Source of the DNA: Phoronis australis
Taxonomy: Eukaryota > Phoronida > Phoronidae
Length of the DNA: 64,000 nt
NCBI GenBank assembly: GCA_002633005.1
Contig: NMRA01000016.1
Span: 161,396-225,395, forward strand
Direction: 5' to 3'
Of the stretch, positions 40,101 through 48,184 are shown in pieces; within the stretch, counting starts at the first letter, position 1; the number at the start of each line of letters is the position of its first letter. The position numbers were made by a program, and so were the translations under genes. The notes beneath the pieces were generated by a model that saw nothing but the letters and a program-made list of their open reading frames with translations, had not been told where the DNA came from and made no database searches.

Positions 40101-41470
40101 TTTCGTAGCATTTATGCCTTACGGTCTCCGATTATTCCGTTATTTTCTCTCTTAAATTTTGACGACAAAGCCTGGGTCAGCATAATGGACTGAGTGCCTC
40201 AGTGTTCGACGACTATCAAAGTGCAAATATCGGCGTAGTCTTGAATATAACAAAGCCCTGTACGCCTATGTCGCGCCTATTTTTCATGTCGTAGGAACTT
40301 TCATCATGTATCCAACTGGTGTAGACACTTAAAATCAACGTTGTGGACGAAAATCGGTGTTTAGGACATTGGTATAAAGACCGTACACAAAAATGGAGTA
40401 TATGATCTTTGTGCGTATAAGTCCACTTGTGGACTGTGCAGCATATATAATGTGTGCATACGAGTTAGGACCTAGGTTACACAATTTGCTTTCAGTGGCA
40501 TAAGCCAAATGAGACACAGCTGTCTGGCGCAGATGGTTGATAGAGTGTGACACGATACTGAACGAGACATCCAGTCAAATCAAGTTTAATATATACATAT
40601 TGCATAAATAGCGTGATAGAGTGTGACACGATACTGAACGAGACATCTAGTCAAATCAAGTTTAATTACACATATTGCATAAATAGTGGTCTGGAGAAGT
40701 TTCGGGATGATTAATGCATGTTTGATTCCTGCGACTGAGAAGGGGGCTGGCAATGTCTACACCCCAGAACACACTCGAAAGCCTGCGATAGCTCCGGTCG
40801 GTGTTACAATCANGGAACTTTCATCATGTATCCAACTGGTGTAGACACTTAAAATCAACGTTGTGGACGAAAATCGGTGTTTAGGACATTGGTATAAAGA
40901 CCGTACACAAAAATGGAGTATATGATCTTTGTGCGTATAAGTCCACTTGTGGACTGTGCAGCATATATAATGTGTGCATACGAGTTAGGACCTAGGTTAC
41001 ACAATTTGCTTTCAGTGGCATAAGCCAAATGAGACACAGCTGTCTGGCGCAGATGGTTGATAGAGTGTGACACGATACTGAACGAGACATCCAGTCAAAT
41101 CAAGTTTAATTACACATATTGCATAAATAGTGGTCTGGAGAAGTTTCGGGATTAATGCATGTTTGATTCCTGCGACTGAGAAGGGGGCTGGCAATGTCTA
41201 CACCGCAGAACACACTCGAAAGCCTGTGATAGCTCCGGTCGGTGTTACAATCATTATTACCTGTTTTGCGAAGCGCGATTTCCCTACCAGTGGCGGTCCA
41301 CATATTGACACGAAACTAGACGACAATTTTATTTGGTTCTTGACGTCTTCTCTTTCACCCCTCCTTCCGACGAATACTTCTTCCCTCTCATGGTTCAAAC
41401 CGAAATCCTGTTTGAACTTGACCACACACTCTGACTCAGCCCCGCCGTGACAGTGTATGTCCTCCGACAT
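24750..41470 (-). CDS. NB-ARC/TPR STAND NTPase, nine exons, 831 residues
   Basis: Exons: 41470-41261, 38172-37090, 34597-34441, 33974-33830, 33407-33301, 31774-31655, 30775-30629, 26776-26665, 25164-24750. They sum to 2496 bp, exactly 832 codons with the TGA. Each junction has a GT donor, an AG acceptor and matching phase. Residues about 32-70 hold FVGRRGE and the P-loop GPPLVGKS (58-65). Residues 71-431 hold Walker B (LLLLDNCD), IIATSR and CCGLP, the order expected of an NB-ARC ATPase. From about residue 480 to the C terminus are tetratricopeptide repeats. Such STAND proteins are cytosolic switches that oligomerise on ligand binding; relatives include APAF1-like and nephrocystin-3-like proteins. 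No death, CARD, TIR or other effector domain precedes the NTPase, unless an unseen 5' exon adds one. The TPR region is shortened at the exon 5/6 join. Ligand and pathway cannot be inferred. Confidence 0.88.
26665..26776 (-). CDS. NB-ARC/TPR gene exon 8: TPR
   Basis: Lies between a TTTTGCAG acceptor and a GTAAGA donor, 112 bp. It encodes EALVYLREAKKVREQL and VLYEMGKAYAYK, a typical TPR with A and B helices. Two bases complete an Asp codon with exon 7, and the trailing AA is completed by exon 9. Confidence 0.85.
27111..27343. repeat. Dispersed repeat family R2, copy 2
   Basis: Same-orientation match to 22638-22886. It lies in the intron between exons 7 and 8 of the NB-ARC gene and is shorter than copy 1 because of internal deletions. 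Confidence 0.7.
27622..28047 (-). other. Unidentified 141-codon ORF inside an NB-ARC gene intron
   Basis: Open minus-strand frame with a protein-like composition, including ISHAVTKAEVIGKDCVLRN and ATDWKNWWRVGEPL. It does not fit the phase or TPR content of the host gene. Near the 3' end a second frame (ELGNAIIVDATF) also looks protein-like, which would fit a frameshift or a spliced exon end. It may be a retroposed or transposon-derived fragment. I do not recognise it. Confidence 0.3.
28273..28471. repeat. 199-bp direct duplicate beside a single N, copy 1
   Basis: ATCCCAAGAGACATTACTCC onward is repeated from 28577 after the N at 28576, and the copies look identical. About 100 bp of private sequence follows copy 1 before the N. 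Probably two alternative alleles of the foldback element end placed in series. Confidence 0.8.
28577..30540. mobile_element. Long foldback (inverted-repeat) element
   Basis: The left arm, about 28577-29270, reappears as its reverse complement at about 29835-30540. Matched landmarks include TTCACGTGGCGGATCACATC with GTGATCCGCCACGTGAA, and ATGTCAGAGGTCA with TGACCTCTGACAT. Both ends carry shorter internal palindromes around GTGGGATAT. The spacer, about 560 bp, has no ORF of note. The element lies in the intron between exons 7 and 8, and its right end is within about 90 bp of exon 7. Non-autonomous foldback DNA transposons have this structure. Confidence 0.75.
30629..30775 (-). CDS. NB-ARC/TPR gene exon 7: TPR
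   Basis: 147 bp between a TTTTAG acceptor and a GTACAT donor. It encodes GKYDKGLHYAKTSLLLRRHY then LTLVDLAYQLHH. With exon 6 it completes a Trp codon giving LYAKWGKYDKG, a canonical TPR turn, which confirms the splice. Confidence 0.85.
31655..31774 (-). CDS. NB-ARC/TPR gene exon 6: best-conserved TPR
   Basis: 120 bp. It encodes QFQDAERHLKDALEMRKQL and APALNNLGLLYAK, nearly matching the TPR consensus of the kinesin-light-chain/nephrocystin type (NNLGLLY in helix B). GTGAGG donor, CCAG acceptor. Confidence 0.88.
31978..32616. other. Intron 5 stretch with repeated GACAGTACATG / TGTCGCACTC words
   Basis: Short words such as GACAGTACATG, GCATGCGTCG and TGTCGCACTCG recur several times between about 32060 and 32630, partly in opposite orientation. 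The 138-codon ORF here (32200-32616, minus) is built from this simple sequence, so I do not call it a gene. Confidence 0.4.
32995..33131. mobile_element. CACGTG inverted-repeat element, copy 2
   Basis: Starts GTTCAGTAACGCTAGGACC and ends GGTCCTAGCGTTACTGAAC, a near-perfect terminal inverted repeat. It lies in intron 5 of the NB-ARC gene, same orientation as the 21801 copy. Both are flanked by CCTCCC on the left and GCACGCC on the right, so the true element may extend several bases further. Confidence 0.82.
33301..33407 (-). CDS. NB-ARC/TPR gene exon 5: divergent TPR half
   Basis: 107 bp between a TTTGACAG acceptor and a GTGAGT donor. It encodes CCEEAMDIEVRSGRRR and SVAGLSLNCLG. With exon 4 it reads RFQESVKCCEEAMDIE, a normal TPR A-helix/B-helix turn. 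The joint to exon 6 lacks the usual six or so residues after NCLG, so the repeat is shortened or a small exon is missing. Confidence 0.78.
33830..33974 (-). CDS. NB-ARC/TPR gene exon 4: first TPR
   Basis: 145 bp with a TTTAG acceptor and a GTGAGT donor. It encodes MTMRECQQIYVEATELL and ELLVKKGFMLYKVGRFQESV, a TPR B-helix followed by the next repeat's start. Two bases at each end match the phases of exons 3 and 5. Confidence 0.83.
34441..34597 (-). CDS. NB-ARC/TPR gene exon 3: linker and first helical repeat
   Basis: 157 bp, phase 0 to 1. It encodes FFLSLVAPYETIEFYKTCR and EESQMLMNYGSLKHEHRG, a helical linker with TPR-like spacing that joins the ATPase to the repeat array. TTTAG acceptor, GTAACT donor. 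Confidence 0.83.
35932..36022. repeat. Hairpin of about 40-bp arms in intron 2
   Basis: A left arm with CTAGAGCC and GGATTTTGGAGAATT is mirrored by AATTCTCCAAAATC and GGGCTCTAG, with a loop of about 10 bp. A 3-4 bp asymmetry separates the arm halves. Small MITE-like palindrome, no coding sequence. Confidence 0.7.
36613..36690 (+). repeat. tRNA-like sequence, probable SINE head relic
   Basis: TAGCTCAATGGTTA fits an RNA polymerase III A box, and GGGTTCCCGCC about 54 bp downstream is a degraded B box (GGTTC retained). No intact cloverleaf is evident, so this is a tRNA-derived SINE or tRNA pseudogene fragment rather than a working tRNA. It lies antisense in intron 2 of the NB-ARC gene. Confidence 0.4.
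37090..38172 (-). CDS. NB-ARC/TPR gene exon 2: nucleotide-binding core and winged helix
   Basis: 1083 bp, 361 codons, phase 0 at both ends; CACAG acceptor and GTAACC donor. In order: VYVYF strand, Walker B FCLLLLDNCD (protein residues about 148-157; Asp would bind the magnesium), RIIATSR (sensor-type RNBS-B motif, about 184-190), CCGLPQVLRVVANML (the GLPxA-type motif, about 240), then a helical and winged-helix segment including FMSGEFSAEAACAIMG and LIEFSESRKTFRVLP. I could not pick out an MHD motif with confidence. Confidence 0.9.
40293..40812. repeat. 0.5-kb duplicated intron segment, copy 1
   Basis: Starts GGAACTTTCATCATGTATCC; the same block begins again at 40814 after an N. Copy 1 also contains a 76-bp tandem duplication (40539-40614 and 40615-40686) absent from copy 2, which fits two alleles differing by that unit. 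Confidence 0.88.
40814..41252. repeat. 0.5-kb duplicated intron segment, copy 2
   Basis: Direct repeat of 40293-40812 without the extra 76-bp unit. It ends 9 bp before exon 1 of the NB-ARC gene, so the duplicate stops short of the coding exon. Confidence 0.88.
41261..41470 (-). CDS. NB-ARC/TPR gene exon 1: start and P-loop
   Basis: 70 codons from ATG at 41470 to a GTAATA donor. The frame is closed upstream by TAA near 41534, and this ATG is the first in frame after it. It encodes FVGRRGEREDV, the usual NB-ARC entry motif, and ICGPPLVGKSRFAKQ, the Walker A loop. The short 30-residue leader carries no effector domain. An alternative acceptor (CGTAG near 41525) could attach an upstream exon instead, so the N terminus is less certain than the rest. 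Confidence 0.8.
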
Positions 41471-42698
41471 GTCAAACGTTCGGTGATGACTTTTTCTTGG
41501 AGGCTTTTTTTCGGTAGGCCTACGTGTACTTTAGCCTAAGACCTTTCTCACGCGGAAATTCGTGTGAACGGTCTTTAAAACATAATCCTCACTATAGTGG
41601 AGTGTAGGTCTACAATATGTGCTATGCATACTATGCTGTAAAATGGGTCTCCAGACAGGAGTCATGATCTCCATGCGGAAATCCAACATGTAGTTTGCAC
41701 ATAACATAATTCACATTCTCACCCGGATGTTAATATGTCATTGATTTTTGCTTGTGTTGTAATGCAATACCGGCAACTGAAGGCCGAGCACAAACACAAT
41801 GAAGAGAATATGGGTCACACATTGTGATTTGTTTGACGTATTGTAGCATAGCATAGGACTGCGCTGACTGGAACTCGGCGAAGCTAACAAAAAAGCTATC
41901 TGAAAAGTGGTTCCGATATTTATATCACTTAGACTGAACGACAGAATCTAAGTCAGTCAACTGACATCTCAGTTTAGTGGGATCAACCACACCGTATTAC
42001 CTCTTTCGGTGAAATTTACAGGTGCACGAAACATCTTGAGTCATCATTCAGATAAGGTACCTATTGGTCCTAGGTACCTAATGGTTGTCCTCAAATACAG
42101 TACTCATCAGGCCACATCAATTGCGCGGGTAGCAGATCCGTACGTCTTGATGAGTTTTTGGACAGTTGTTTACGCTTTCTGGACCAATTGAATTGTGATG
42201 TTTTATAAAGGAATTGTATATTTTTTGCAGTAAAGACAGGTTCACCCAAAGGTAACGCAAACTAGGTAGAAAAAATGTAGTAACATCAGCTTGGTGCGGG
42301 AAAATTTACAGTCCAAAAATTGTACGATGACTCTTGGCTTACCTCAAAATTCACTGAACTGCTGCCTGGTGGTTTGGAAATCGGCCCAGTTATGTTGCAC
42401 ACCCAACACAATTAACGAGGAACATTAATTATTGCAGCAATAAACAAACGTTTTAGGTTGTAAAAGTCACACTTCTTGTCCAATTTTCAAAATTCAAAAA
42501 CCTAATAAGTGTGAATTTTCACGAACTATTCAAATATGCTACATGTATTTACAAAATTTAAAAACGAAAATTTAAACCTACTGGTGTCACCCCCAATGTG
42601 TTTATGAGGGTCTCATTATCTAGAAAAAGATAACATCAGGAGTCTGGGGCTATTTAATTAACCACAAAAGCTTGGTGTCTTTGATCTGAAACGACAGA

Positions 42699-42860
42699 TT
42701 TTTTATTGCTGCACAAATAAATGACAATACAATAAATGGAAATATTAGCCCAGAGAGCGAACCATTATATTTAGGCTTTTAATTATAAAACAATGATTTA
42801 CTTAAGCAAAACAAAATATTGAGTAAAAATACCAAAAGTAAAGAAAACAAAAAACAAGAA
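42699..42860. repeat. Dispersed repeat family R1, copy 2
   Basis: Aligns with 5931-6096 in the same orientation; landmarks AAATAAATGACAATACA and GCGAACCATTATAT are shared. The 50-bp direct repeats that bracket copy 1 are not present here. Confidence 0.65.
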
Positions 42861-43553
42861 CAGCCGGCAGACTTTGTGGGGCACAAACCGGTCGAGTTGC
42901 CCAATCTCGACCGGTTAGGATCTCAACGTAGGATTCTTTTCATGGCTTGCCAGAATTCTGACATATCTGTGGAAATATTACGAGTGATATAAAGTTAGGT
43001 CAACTTTGAAATTTGCTTTAAGTATAATACAAAAATCAAATCTAACGGTAATGCAACAACTTAGGTCTAAATTACTGCAAAAATGGTATGCCGTATTTTG
43101 ATTCAGAAAACCGCCAGAATAATTTCTATGATGCCATCAATAAAACAGAATAGAAAATAAGTACGTTAACAACTTTCATTTTAAACAATAACTAAAAGAA
43201 TGTCTTCTGCTTCCGAATCATGAATGCCAGCAACCGACAACGCCCGTGAGAATGATTAAAATCAGCGTTTGGATCTTGTTTAGTTTCTTGAAAAAATATT
43301 CAAATCTTGTCACATCAAATAAGGACAAGAATCTTCAGAAACTGGTATTTAAGTGTTCAGAGATGCAAGTGTTTAGAAGGCTTCTTGTGACGGTCTCGTC
43401 AGCAGTTAACGTCATCTACAACTGATTTGTAAGCACATACAAGGTACCTAAACTACACGGTCAACGTACTCATCAACACGGGCACGGACGCATGAACACG
43501 ACTCGCGGACCTGCAAACACCGTCCACTGACTCACAAACACGGGAACGGACTC

Positions 43554-43733
43554 ACAAAACACGATCCACGCACCCAAATACATGGGACACGGACTCATAT
43601 TCAAGAGGAAACACGGTTAACGAACAAAATGAAGATGTCAGCTGTCCCAGGAAGCGGATGAGTCCGTTAACCGTGTTTCCTCGTGAATATGAGTCCGTGT
43701 CCCGTGTATTTGGGTGCGTGGATCGTGTTTTGT
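43554..43733. repeat. Inverted duplicate of about 69-bp arms ending at a single N
   Basis: The left arm 43554-43622 (ACAAAACACGATCCACGCAC onward) is repeated as its reverse complement at 43665-43733, with very few mismatches; the N is at 43734. The left flank also has loose CGGACTCA/ACACGG repeats (43460-43560). An inverted mis-join is as likely as a natural palindrome. Confidence 0.7.
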
Positions 43734-45329
43734 NTATACCTCCTTGGGTGAATGCCTCATGGCTACAGAACTGTGCCTAATGTGTATAATTCGTCTGCGA
43801 TCTCGGCTCTCAAAAGTTCATAATACAAGTTTACTGCCGTGTAGTGTTGACTATTAGTGGAACGATGCCGTTCTTGGCACGGGCCAGGAAAGAGCCCCGA
43901 CTGCGTAGCTTTCTTTGCCTTGGTGCAAGCTGTATAGTAAATATACAGCGGTCGTTGCACCGGCGTGGGTAAAAGCTGATCAAATAAAATCTGTCACAAA
44001 ATTAGTGTCATTGAAAATTACACTCTTCCTTGAGTAAATAAATTATTGACTGGTGTTGAAAAAACTGGCGTTCTGCCGATCACTCTGCTGCTAAAATTTG
44101 GGTGTGCTCTTTAAGGTCGGCTTTCGGCAATAGGCTAACGAATTCAGACCCCTGGCCAGAGCCAGAGGAGCCCCCGATGCCGGATTAACGGTTAAGTTGT
44201 ATAAATGTTGTACCCCTAACATGATTGTTCAGGGTAACATACATGTATACATACAGACGATAGCTTTACCCGAACTTAAGTGATAACTTAACTCACCCGT
44301 GGTCGCAACTGACCAATTTCACCTCTCCCGACGATTACTTCCACTCGTCACCCATTTCATCTCCATTGTATTACCCGTATTTTCCATTGGACGTTCCGAT
44401 GCCCGAATTTTTTGTTTTGACCGATTTTTAAAATTTTTTGCCAAGAGTCTAGGGGTGCAATTGCCGCAAATCGCCATTTTGCCGAAGGGTCTAAATATAG
44501 TGCATATCAGAATACTTTGAAATCAGTGCATTGGCGGCAAGACTCATAAAGTTCTCTGTGGAGTCAACCATTTTAGACGCGTTTATTGGTAGATCTTGAC
44601 ACCATGTCGTCCACAGTTAAATTACGCGTTCCATTGGCTGTAGATGCTGCCTTCACCACTTTGCTGACTAGCACTGTCTGTCAATGCGTGATAAAACGAG
44701 GCTTTGTTACACAGTTTACCTCACATTTGTAAACTTGGCATTTACTGGAGACCCATACATTGAAACAGCCGGTGTTGTATTGCTAACTGATGTCCATGTG
44801 AAAAGCTTTATACTGCCTATGATTCATAAATTCCAACTGATAATTACCCGGGAACTTTCCCAGTTGTACTAGACAAGTCAAACCGCTGAACAATACGCCG
44901 CCGGACGCTATATTTTTCGTAACATATTTCCTTGTTTTTACACAGCTTGCAGTAAATATTTGCATTGGTTTAATTATATGTATGTTTTTGTACTTGCGTC
45001 AGGTTTTGCTTTCTCTATTCGACTGTTTTTATCCGACGGTATTTTCCAAGCCCGTTACTTCGTCTGCTATTTCTGTATAGGATTAGCGATTGGATTCTAC
45101 ACAAACTGCAATCACGTGTCTCCAGTTTAAATCTTTACATTTACAGTATGTTTGACCGCCACACACCAACCGCTTCCTTACATTGAGCTTGTTGCTGTAG
45201 TTCAATGTTTTGGTCGGATATCCACACGTTTTAATGTGTCATTTTACCCGATGTGAGTAAACGTAGTGTGTCAAGGCTTTCTGTGCCAATGACGCAATGC
45301 GCTGCTCTAAAAATATCCCTGACTTTAGA

Positions 45330-45540
45330 TGCTAGCGTGACATTTTTACCCGTTTGCCACGTTCGCGTGGCGTTTTTTTTGCACGTTGCCACACTTAACA
45401 CGCGAAGGTGGCATTGTTTTACACGTTTGCTAGGTAACGTGTCATGTTTTTAGATGGCTTCCACGCTAGCGTGTCACATGTTTACATGGTTGCCAGTTTA
45501 CATGCTAGTGTGGCAATTATTCGGGTAACACAGATTCCAC
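45330..45540. repeat. Degenerate minisatellite, about 30-38 bp unit
   Basis: Five to six diverged units of the form GCTAGCGTGNCAT-TTTTAC-CGTTTGCCA follow one another. Repetition is clear by eye but units vary in length and sequence. Confidence 0.55.
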
Positions 45541-45908
45541 ATTTCCCATAATTGCATGTTCAAGAGGGTGTAGCTCTAACCCATTGGTGTTTCATTTAAT
45601 TTAATAACATTCAACCTAACTCACTGTCATTGAAAGGACATCGTGGTTCTTTTGCGGTGTTTCCCCACAGTTGTGAAACACTCGCAACACGTCCTTAACG
45701 CCTGCCGGTTTCACAAATTTCCTAAGGAGTTTTAAAATTTGCTCCAAACCTTTCATTTTTTTGTTTGTTAATAATACTTGTACAGCAGTTATTATGTTTC
45801 TTGTACGTACTTCGTTGAAGTCGAATATTGCAGTGTAAGTTTTAATTATGCTTAGAAAAGCACAGTGTGAAATTAGAGAAATTACTTCAAAGTTTGCAGG
45901 GTAATGAA

Positions 45909-45914
45909 TTTATT
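45909..45914 (-). promoter_or_regulatory. Candidate polyadenylation signal of the mucin/VWF-like gene
   Basis: AATAAA on the minus strand, 380 bp beyond the TAA stop at 46294-46296. Confidence 0.4.
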
Positions 45915-46293
45915 TTCCCTAAATCAAATAGATTACAGAGAAAGCATAGTGTACATGGCGTGATTTCTTTTCAATTTAGCAAAATCGCCAGCAGACGGTT
46001 TTCAATCACAGGCTGAATTCGGATTCCCAACATCCATATGAAATACACAACGCACGCAAAGAGAGTTTGTCCATACAAATTGACATAGTCTGTGTACAAG
46101 ATATATTTTGAGTGGATTGTACAGGACTGAAATTCGAAGCAGACAATTTTTGTAAAATGGAAAAAACATCACGCAACATTGCAAAAAATATGGAAACCAA
46201 AATAAACACTATTCCTCTAAGATTCCCCACTCAAAGTCCGATTTCAAATTCCGTAGCATGTAGCAGCAATTGGGTCTGTTGTCGAATTGATAC

Positions 46294-48184
46294 TTATATG
46301 GATGACTCAAACGCCACAGGAGGTCTACCCCGCCTGACGCTCTGAGCTGAAGTTGTTGTGGGCAACGATGGATAGTAATCACACTCTCGGCAGCTGCACT
46401 TTTCTATGTATGGATAATCGCGTTGAATGATGCTGCCATCCCCTGCAAAAATCAAAACTTAATCAGTTCCTGATTCAATCAGCAATTTCCATGATTGTTA
46501 AACTGAACTGACGTCATGTATTATCATGATTAGAATTACCACAGAACTCCAGTTCCACGGAATTACAGTCAATCTTTGAAGCACGAGGAATAAAAACTCA
46601 GTAGGGATGGCATGTGTGTTGGCACCACAGGGGGTGGAAACGATTCTGTGGCCACATCTCTACATTCCAGCTATGATCCCTAAACCCCAGCAAACACCAA
46701 ACCCGCGATACAATTCTGTCCTAAACCATAACCAGTAACATCTACTGTTGGATGCCTAAATCTTGCCAGCAGTCGTCCATATGAAATACATTGGAAAAGA
46801 TAGCATTATAAGTCAGGGGAGATACTCATGCAATTTTCCAATAGCCTATTGCTATGTTAATATTTTTGCTAAAAGTTAGTCTTATTGGTGAAACTTTCTC
46901 CACGTCCCCTAAGGTTTAAAATTTGACTCATTCAGGTCTATGTGAACGATCGTCCGGAATACATGAGCACCTGTTTGCGGGGAAATTCATCATCGGATTT
47001 GCTGAAGCGATGAGCAGGAGTGCAGGTTGCTGATCCCAACTTCCTTCGATTTTTTGAAAAATTGTCCACGCTGGAGATGCAGTTGAAAATGGATACGCAT
47101 TCAGCGGTGCAGGATGAATTGTAAGCGAGTTTTTCATAAATTGTATTGCGAAGTAACTTGAACTCTGTTAAATAAACTTTAGAAACATTATGCTCATTTT
47201 CCAACATGGAATGATCCAATTAGTACTCAAAATTCTACACTTTTCGTCAGTAAGCAGGTGATAAGGTTACAATCTTCATGATTTTTTGTTTTTAACTCAG
47301 ACACATAGTATATCTGCGAACACAGTAGTGAACTTTTATGGTAGGCCAAGAGCAACACAAAGCCTACTTATTACAGTAATAATTTGAGATTTTTCCAGTA
47401 AAATAACTTTAGCCAATCAGAAGCCAGGAATAATTCTAGTTATAAATATTTATTACTGAAATAAATAAACCTATCAGATGTCACAAATAATTACAAAAAT
47501 AATCAATATTTCTTACTGGAATTTTTATTAATTACAGTAATAAGTATTTATTGCACTAATTATTTCTGGCTTCTGATTGGCTAAACAATTTTTGCAAGAA
47601 TAAATCACAATTACTGTAATTCGCAGATAAATGATTTTACCTGGTGACCCAACCCCATACCCCGGCACCAAACTTCAGCCCCAAACCGATAGGCTGGTAC
47701 TATTGCTGGAGTGAATTTATCAGGTATGTAACTTAATTCCCAAGTATGGGATATTCGGGATACCTGTGGATGGAATTAAGTAAGAGCGTTGGTATGTAAC
47801 TTGAACAGCAGGGTTGGTGTTTGCTAGTCCAAGACTTAGGGTTAGGGGATCATACTTGGAATTTAGTGTTGCGGTCATGGAATCATTTCCACCCTATGAT
47901 TTGCTGATTCTGTGTGCTTAAGTACTCAATGCAATAGAGCTCTAATTTCCATTTGATTAACAGCCCTGACTTACCACAAGTCAACTGGATGGTCTTCATA
48001 GAGAACTTTGAGGGCTTACAGCATGTACAATCTATGTCAAACATGGCCAGTGCAAAAGTGACATCAACCTTGGACGAACATGTCCCGCCGCATACATTGT
48101 ATGTGATCTCCTCAGAAGATGTGCAGTTGTCTACCTCGACCACACGAGTCTGCTCCCATGGTCTACAGGTATCATTCTTCTGCT
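46294..48184 (-). CDS. CTCK cystine-knot domain, final two exons
   Basis: Exon 48184-47975 encodes TRVVEVDNCTSSEEITYNVC and CGGTC, then CTCCKPSK. Exon 46442-46294 encodes DGSIIQRDYPYIEKCSCREC, a Thr/Ser tail and TAA. The cysteine pattern (C..CxGxC, CxCC, CxCxxC) is the C-terminal cystine knot that dimerises mucins and VWF. It is joined across a 1.5-kb intron holding an inverted repeat (47411-47583). Confidence 0.9.

Larger units (their letters stand above)
38173..41260 (-). other. Intron 1 of the NB-ARC/TPR gene
   Basis: About 3.1 kb. Nothing recognisable from 38173 to about 40292; the last part is a single-N duplicate pair (40293-40812 and 40814-41252). Confidence 0.6.
41535..45908. other. 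Intergenic region between the NB-ARC and mucin/VWF-like genes
   Basis: No recognisable exon on either strand. It includes dispersed family R1 (42699-42860), an inverted duplicate ending in a single N (43554-43734) and a degenerate minisatellite (45330-45540). The promoter of the NB-ARC gene should lie at its left end, but I see no clear core motif. Confidence 0.5.

Noticed and set aside
40010-40700. Possible second NB-ARC first exon
   Set aside because: The duplicated block contains only intron sequence adjoining exon 1; the P-loop exon itself is not duplicated.
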